64,000 bases of DNA from Apostichopus japonicus (lineage: Eukaryota; Echinodermata; Holothuroidea; Aspidochirotida; Stichopodidae). The position numbers were made by a program, and so were the translations under genes. Shown here piece after piece: positions 59,014-64,000 of the stretch. Below the pieces are notes generated by a model that was not told the origin of the DNA, searched no databases, and was given only the letters and a program-made list of their open reading frames with translations. Each line of letters opens with the position of its first letter. The stretch's first letter is position 1. The stretch lies in the NCBI RefSeq assembly GCF_037975245.1, contig NC_092575.1, positions 139,001 through 203,000 on the forward strand, read 5' to 3'.

Positions 59014-59245
59014 TTAGACAGTAACCCGGTTATCAGAGTCGATTAATTGTAAGGCTTTCTCAGAGAAATGCTCCAAGTAATAGTGAAGTACACCAACTTG
59101 GGCAAGGGCTCCTGCCATGCTATAGAAACCAGACGTATCACTCGGATCTTGATCAGAATAGCCAGCAGGACTCAGTAAGGTTGGGCCAAACACAGTTGAA
59201 ATATTATGAAGGGACATCTTATTCTGTCCTTCATTGCTAGCAATT
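59014..59245 (-). CDS. BCR/ABR-like: BCR/ABR-like RhoGAP, terminal exon
   Basis: Last exon of a minus-strand Rho GTPase-activating protein gene whose 5' part lies beyond the right edge. Acceptor TTTTTGTTGCAG|AATTGC at 59246/59245; stop TAA at 59016-59014. It encodes IASNEGQNKMSLHNISTVFG with PTLLSP, the conserved C-terminal core of the RhoGAP domain including the invariant Asn. Then follow an acidic insert, LAQVGVLHYYLEHF and the end DSDNRVTV. The KMSLHN..TVFGPTLL block and the AQVxVLxYYL segment near the C-terminus fit BCR/ABR better than chimaerin-type RhoGAPs. BCR and ABR end in PDZ ligands; VTV here could be a class II ligand (inference). The domain accelerates GTP hydrolysis by Rac/Cdc42-type GTPases at membranes. 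Confidence 0.88.
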
Positions 59246-59510
59246 CTGCAACAAAAATACAAATATGTCAGTGGTGAATTCACACATAGTTTCACTGGCA
59301 ACCACACATTGGAAATTGCCATTGAATTATACAGCAATATTCCAATTGATAGTAGCATCTGATAAATGGCTCAAACCAGGAGAGCAGTAACTTATGTCTG
59401 AGACTAGGTCTTTATTTCACAATAAAATTCTTAACATTTCATTTTTTCAGGAAAAAAGTTCAGTGTATCATTCTGCTTCAGAAGAAATAATGTAATATGA
59501 AGGAACTTAC

Positions 59511-59616
59511 TTCTTGAGGTGGTTAAAAAGGTAAATGATTGTTGTTCGATTTGGTTCTGGCATCGATTTTAATATAGACATCATGTACTTCCGTTTGCTC
59601 TCAGCCTCGGACAGAG
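59511..59616 (-). CDS. BCR/ABR-like: BCR/ABR-like RhoGAP, penultimate exon
   Basis: 106-bp exon. Acceptor GACATCATTCAG|CTCTGT; donor CTCAAGAA|GTAAGT. Entered in phase 1 (A|CT = Thr), it encodes LSEAESKRKYMMSILKSMPE then PNRTTIIYLFNHLKK. It leaves in phase 2, and AA|A makes Lys before IASNEGQ. It matches the RhoGAP segment with LP(E/D)xN...L..HL(K/R). Introns on its two sides are 265 bp (59246-59510) and 1705 bp (59617-61321). Confidence 0.88.
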
Positions 59617-59739
59617 CTGAATGATGTCAAACAGAAACAAGCAACAATTACAGTTAGTACTAACCAAATCAAAGACATGCAATATCGTATGTTCATTCAT
59701 ACTTAGTAAAGATTCCTAAATCCTATTGGTCCATTCAGG

Positions 59740-60050
59740 TCAGCTGACCGTGGTTAATCCTGTGAGTAACGCACGGTAAAATTACGGGGCATCACTTTAA
59801 TAAATCTTGGTTATATGTAACCAAAAATGTTTTGTTTTATGATCTTTCCCCCACACAAATGGTAGTGTATGAATGAACAGGGTTAATCAACCGTCTAGCG
59901 TGCGTTACTCACATGATTAATGCACTCCGGGTGTTAATGCTTTCGCTGGATGCACTCGGGCTCCGCTCCGCCCTCATGCATCGCTTGCATTATCCCCCGA
60001 TTGTGCATTAATCCTGTGAGTAACGCACGCTAGACCGTTGATTAACCCCT
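59740..60050. repeat. Foldback inverted repeat in RhoGAP intron
   Basis: Arms 59881-59925 and 60003-60047 are reverse complements over 45 bp with two mismatches (GCGTGCGTTACTCAC / GTGAGTAACGCACGC). A GC-rich 77-bp spacer between them contains CTCGGGCTCCGCTCCGCCCT. A third partial copy (GGTTAATCCTGTGAGTAACG) lies at ~59752. Probably a small foldback or MITE-type insertion. It could form a strong hairpin in the pre-mRNA. Confidence 0.75.
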
Positions 60051-60124
60051 TAATAAGAAAAGGTAGATTTACAAGCCAGTACACTAACAAACTCTCTAAG
60101 CTTTGAAAAAAACTGGTGTGATGT

Positions 60125-60680
60125 GAATATCATGCATTCCAAATTCCTGCATGGTGTGATGTGCATATCAGTGGAACCAAACATATGCAGGCTGCATCCC
60201 TGCATGGTGTGATGTGTAGTGGAACCGAACATATGCAGGTTGCATCCCTGCATGATGTGATGCGAATATTAGTGGAACCCAACATATGCAGGCTACATCC
60301 CTGAATGGTGTAATGTGAATATCAGTGAAACCGAACATATGCAGGCTGCATCCCTGCATGATGTGATGTGTAGTGGAACCAAACATATGCAGGCTACATC
60401 CCTGCATGATGTGATGTGAATATCAGTGAAACCGAACATATGCAGGCTGCATCCCTGCATGATGTGATGTGATGTGAATATCAGTGAAACCAAACATATG
60501 CAGGCTACATTCCTGCATGACATGATGTGAATATCAGTGAAACCAAACATATGCAGGCTACATCCCTCATGATGTGATGTGAATATCAGTGAAACCAAAC
60601 ATATGCAGGCTGCATCCCTGCATGATGTGATGTAAATATCAGTGAAACCGAACATATGCAGGTTGCATCCCCCCATATAT
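60125..60680. repeat. ~54-bp minisatellite in RhoGAP intron
   Basis: About ten units with AACCAAACATATGCAGGCTG, CATCCCTGCATGATGTGATG and TGAATATCAGTGA; some units lack the last block. Open minus-strand frames (CSLHMFGFTDIHIT) are artefacts. Confidence 0.93.
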
Positions 60681-60779
60681 AAGAATATCAGTTGTTTATG
60701 TCATAAGTCCAACAGTCAACCCTTCATACCCTGTCATTAAAACATGATTATGTTTACAAATAATTACTGACTTAATCCA

Positions 60780-61268
60780 ATGTTCAGCACATTCTATAGA
60801 GCTACTTTTAAAAACAATCTACTTCTTATGTTCACAAATAAAATACTCTAGTCAGCACATTCTATAGAGCTACTTTTAAAAACAATCTACTTCTTATGTT
60901 CACAAATAAAATACTCCAGTCAGCACATGATATAGAGCTACTTTTAAAAACAATCTACTTCTTATGTTCACAAATAAAATACTCTAGTCAGCACATTCTA
61001 TAGAGCTACTTTTCATAACAATCTACTTCTTATGTTCACAAATAAAATACTCTAGTCAGCACATGATATAGAGCTACTTTTAAAAACAATCTACTTCTTA
61101 TGTTCACAAATAAAGTACTACAGTCAGCACATTCTATAGAGCTACTTTTCATAACAATCTACTTCTTATGTTCACAAATAAAATACTCTAGTCAGCACAT
61201 GATATAGAGCTACTTTTAAAAACAATCTACTTCTTATGTTCACAAATAAAATACTACAGTCAGCACTT
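60780..61268. repeat. 68-bp minisatellite in RhoGAP intron
   Basis: About seven units with CAGCACATTCTATAGAGCTA, CTTTTAAAAACAATCTACTT and CTTATGTTCACAAATAAAAT. CACATTCTATAG and CACATGATATAG variants largely alternate. It ends ~55 bp from an exon. Confidence 0.93.
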
Positions 61269-61321
61269 ACAAGCTAGTTTCAAAATCATGACAATTATAA
61301 TGAGAACTGCTAAATACATAC

Positions 61322-61456
61322 TAAGTCCACTGGTAAGCTTCTCATATAGAGTATGGGTAAACAAAGGCTCTGGAAGTTCCCTCATATACAACTTGAGTAG
61401 GCCAGCAACAGCATGGATGTCAAAATTACCAACCAGTTTGGTAACACTTTTGTGAC
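61322..61456 (-). CDS. BCR/ABR-like: BCR/ABR-like RhoGAP, antepenultimate exon
   Basis: 135-bp exon. Acceptor TTCTCTTTGTAG|GTCACA at 61457/61456; donor GGACTTA|GTATGT at 61322. It encodes HKSVTKLVGNFDIHAVAG, then LLKLYMRELPEPLFTH and TLYEKLTSGL. The (I/V)AG.LKLY.RELPEPL block is a RhoGAP hallmark. It begins with the last two bases of a codon, so the preceding exon must end in phase 1. The predicted preceding peptide is found, with the right phase, in the satellite at 62021-64000. The arginine-finger segment lies outside the window. Confidence 0.88.
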
Positions 61457-61569
61457 CTACAAAGAGAAATGATATTATGTAAAACCAAAAACACACTAAA
61501 CAGTATGCATCCTTTAGACCTTTACCAAGTACATTTAAAGCAATAAAGTTCACAAAAGGATCATATGTA

Positions 61570-62030
61570 TTCTGCAATACCAAGTACACACACATGACTA
61601 TATATGTGTCTTGCTATACCAAGTACATACAAACGATTATATGTGTCTTGCTATACCAATTACACACAAAGGATTATATGTATTCTGCTATACCAAGTAC
61701 CCACAAAGGATTATATGTATTCTGCTATACCAAGTACACGCAAAGTATTATATGTATTCTGCAATACCAATTACACACAAAGGATCATATGTATTCTGCT
61801 ATACCAAGTACACACACATGACTATATATGTGTCTTGCTATACCAAGTACATACAAACGATTATGTGTCTTGCTATACCAATTACACACAAAGGATTATA
61901 TGTATTCTGCTATACCAAGTACCCACAAAGGATTATATGTATTCTGCTATACCAAGTACACACAAAGTATCATATGTATTCTGCTATACCAAGTACACAC
62001 AAAGTTCATATCTACTATGCTATCCCTCAC
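61570..62030. repeat. ~37-bp minisatellite in RhoGAP intron
   Basis: About twelve units with TATGTATTCTGCTATACCAA and GTACACACAAAGGAT. A longer block (from ACACACATGACTATATATGT) is repeated at ~61588 and ~61810, giving a second-level period of ~222 bp. It abuts the 52-bp array. Confidence 0.9.
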
Positions 62031-64000
62031 CTGTTTAAAAAGCTTTTCTGAGGTAGTGTATGTCTACATTGGGATCCCTCATCCGGTTTCCCAATTTCAA
62101 ATGCTTTCTAAGGTAGTGTATAACTACTATGCTATCCCTCATCCGGGTTCAAATGCTTTCCTAAGGTAGTATATATATCTACTCTATCCCTCACCTGTTT
62201 CAAATGCTTTCCTAAAGGTAGTATATATCTACTATGCTATCCCTCACCTGTTTCAAATGATTTCCTAAGGTAGTATATATCTACTATGCTATCCCTCACC
62301 TGTTTCAAATGATTTCCTAAGGTAGTATATATCTACTATGCTATCTCTCACCTGTTTCTCATGATTTCCTAAGGTAGTATATATCTACTATGCTATCCCT
62401 CACCTGTTTCACATGATTTCCTAAGGTAGTATATATCTACTATGCTATCCCTCATCCGGTTTCAAATGCTTTCCTAAGGTAGTATATATCTACTATGCTA
62501 TCCCTCATCCGGTTTCAAATGCTTTCCTAAGATAGTATATATCTACTATGCTATCCCTCACCTGTTTCAAATGATTTCCTAAGGTAGTATATATCTACTA
62601 TGCTATCCCTCATCCGGTTTCAAATGCTTTCCTAAGGTAGTATATATCTACTATGCTATCCCTCACCTGTTTCACATGATTTCCTAAGGTAGTATATATC
62701 TACTATGCTATCCCTCACCTGTTTCACATGCTTTCCTAAGGTAGTATATATCTACTATGCTATCCCTCACCTGTTTCTCATGATTTCCTAAGGTAGTATA
62801 TATCTACTATGCTATCCCTCACCTGTTTCACATGATTTCCTAAGGTAGTATATATCTACTATGCTATCCCTCATCCGGTTTCAAATGCTTTCCTAAGGTA
62901 GTATATATCTACTATGCTATCCCTCATCCGGTTTCAAATGCTTTCCTAAGATAGTATATATCTACTATGCTATCCCTCACCTGTTTCAAATGATTTCCTA
63001 AGGTAGTATATATCTACTATGCTATCCCTCATCCGGTTTCAAATGCTTTCCTAAGGTAGTATATATCTACTATGCTATCCCTCACCTGTTTCACATGATT
63101 TCCTAAGGTAGTATATATCTACAATGCTATCCCTCATCCTGTTTCACATGATTTCCTAAGGTAGTATATATCTACTATGCTATCCCTCACCTGTTTCACA
63201 TGATTTCCTAAGGTAGTATATATCTACTATGCTATCCCTCACCTGTTTCACATGATTTCCTAAGGTAGTATATATCTACTATGCTATCCCTCACCTGTTT
63301 CACATGATTTCCTAAGGTAGTATATATCTACTATGCTATCCCTCACCTATTTCACATGATTTCCTAAGGTAGTATATATCTACAATGCTATCCCTCACCT
63401 GTTTCAAATGCTTTCCTAAGGTAGTATATATCTACTATGCTATCCCTCACCTGTTTAAAAAGCTTTTCTGAGGTAGTGTATGTCTACATTGGGATCCCTC
63501 ATCCGGTTTCCCAATTTCAAATGCTTTCTAAGGTAGTGTATAACTACTATGCTATCCCTCATCCGGGTTCAAATGCTTTCCTAAGGTAGTATATATATCT
63601 ACTCTATCCCTCACCTGTTTCAAATGCTTTCCTAAAGGTAGTATATATCTACTATGCTATCCCTCACCTGTTTCAAATGATTTCCTAAGGTAGTATATAT
63701 CTACTATGCTATCCCTCACCTGTTTCAAATGATTTCCTAAGGTAGTATATATCTACTATGCTATCTCTCACCTGTTTCTCATGATTTCCTAAGGTAGTAT
63801 ATATCTACTATGCTATCCCTCACCTGTTTCACATGATTTCCTAAGGTAGTATATATCTACTATGCTATCCCTCATCCGGTTTCAAATGCTTTCCTAAGGT
63901 AGTATATATCTACTATGCTATCCCTCATCCGGTTTCAAATGCTTTCCTAAGATAGTATATATCTACTATGCTATCCCTCACCTGTTTCAAATGATTTCCT
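62021..64000 (-). repeat. 52-bp satellite carrying a RhoGAP exon end plus splice donor
   Basis: About 38 units run off the window edge. On the minus strand a standard unit reads GATATATACTACCTTAGG, then AAAGCATTTGAAACAG, then GTGAGGGATAGCATAGTA: 34 bp encoding DIYYLRKAFET plus one base, then 18 bp starting with a donor site. Joined to the exon at 61456 (ACA G|GT CAC) it gives AFETGHKSVTK in the right phase, filling the family gap before that exon. Many copies keep GTGAGG. A 53-bp variant (ACCGGATGAGG) has lost it, and others carry changes such as TGA in frame. The block at 62021 recurs identically at 63441 (offset 1420 bp), and shorter blocks repeat at ~419 bp. No copy here has its own acceptor, so the functional exon should lie beyond 64000. 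Confidence 0.85.

Overview
The window looks like nuclear DNA of a metazoan. It is AT-rich, with genes split by GT-AG introns, very many micro- and minisatellites, non-LTR retrotransposon debris and several short hAT-type DNA transposons. The gene families and the dispersed repeat carrying the core AGGTCAAAGGTCA fit a marine invertebrate. An invertebrate deuterostome such as an echinoderm is my best guess, but nothing in the sequence proves it.

Layout. 1-8.4 kb: no gene; three DNA-transposon or SINE-type pieces and a LINE remnant. 8.4-13.1 kb: a two-exon PTB/PID-domain adaptor gene (10476-12998). Just upstream lies an exact 8 x 64-bp array of DR1-type nuclear-receptor half-site pairs. 13.3-24.5 kb: satellites, a 773-bp hAT-type element and a 1.1-kb pyrimidine-strand array; no convincing gene. 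24.59-26.03 kb: a second, single-exon PTB-domain paralogue. 26-33.7 kb: repeats, including a foldback element built from nested palindromes. 33.75-40.48 kb: a three-exon SLC45-family sugar/H+ transporter whose first intron is packed with a GCATG-rich minisatellite, (ATC)n tracts and a LINE tail. 46.6-51.7 kb: two class A GPCR genes in tail-to-tail orientation, close paralogues that both have His at position 3.32. 52.7-56.5 kb: dispersed and tandem repeats. 56.57-58.02 kb: an intact-ended 1446-bp non-autonomous hAT element with a perfect 8-bp target duplication. 59.0-64.0 kb: the 3' end (three exons, minus strand) of a BCR/ABR-like RhoGAP gene, with a separate minisatellite in nearly every intron or flank.

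Most unusual observation. The 52-bp satellite filling 62.02-64.00 kb appears to be made from this RhoGAP gene itself. Each unit, read on the minus strand, carries about 34 bp of coding sequence (DIYYLRKAFETG) followed by a consensus 5' splice site (ACAG|GTGAGG). Peptide, splice phase and position match exactly what should precede the next RhoGAP exon at 61456. An exon-intron junction therefore seems to have been amplified into dozens of tandem copies, giving a ladder of potential splice donors in one gene.

The genes do not form an obvious pathway. They are a signalling adaptor pair, a transporter, a receptor pair and a Rho-family GTPase regulator. Exon limits were read by eye from splice consensus, reading phase and family alignment; no transcript or database evidence was available.
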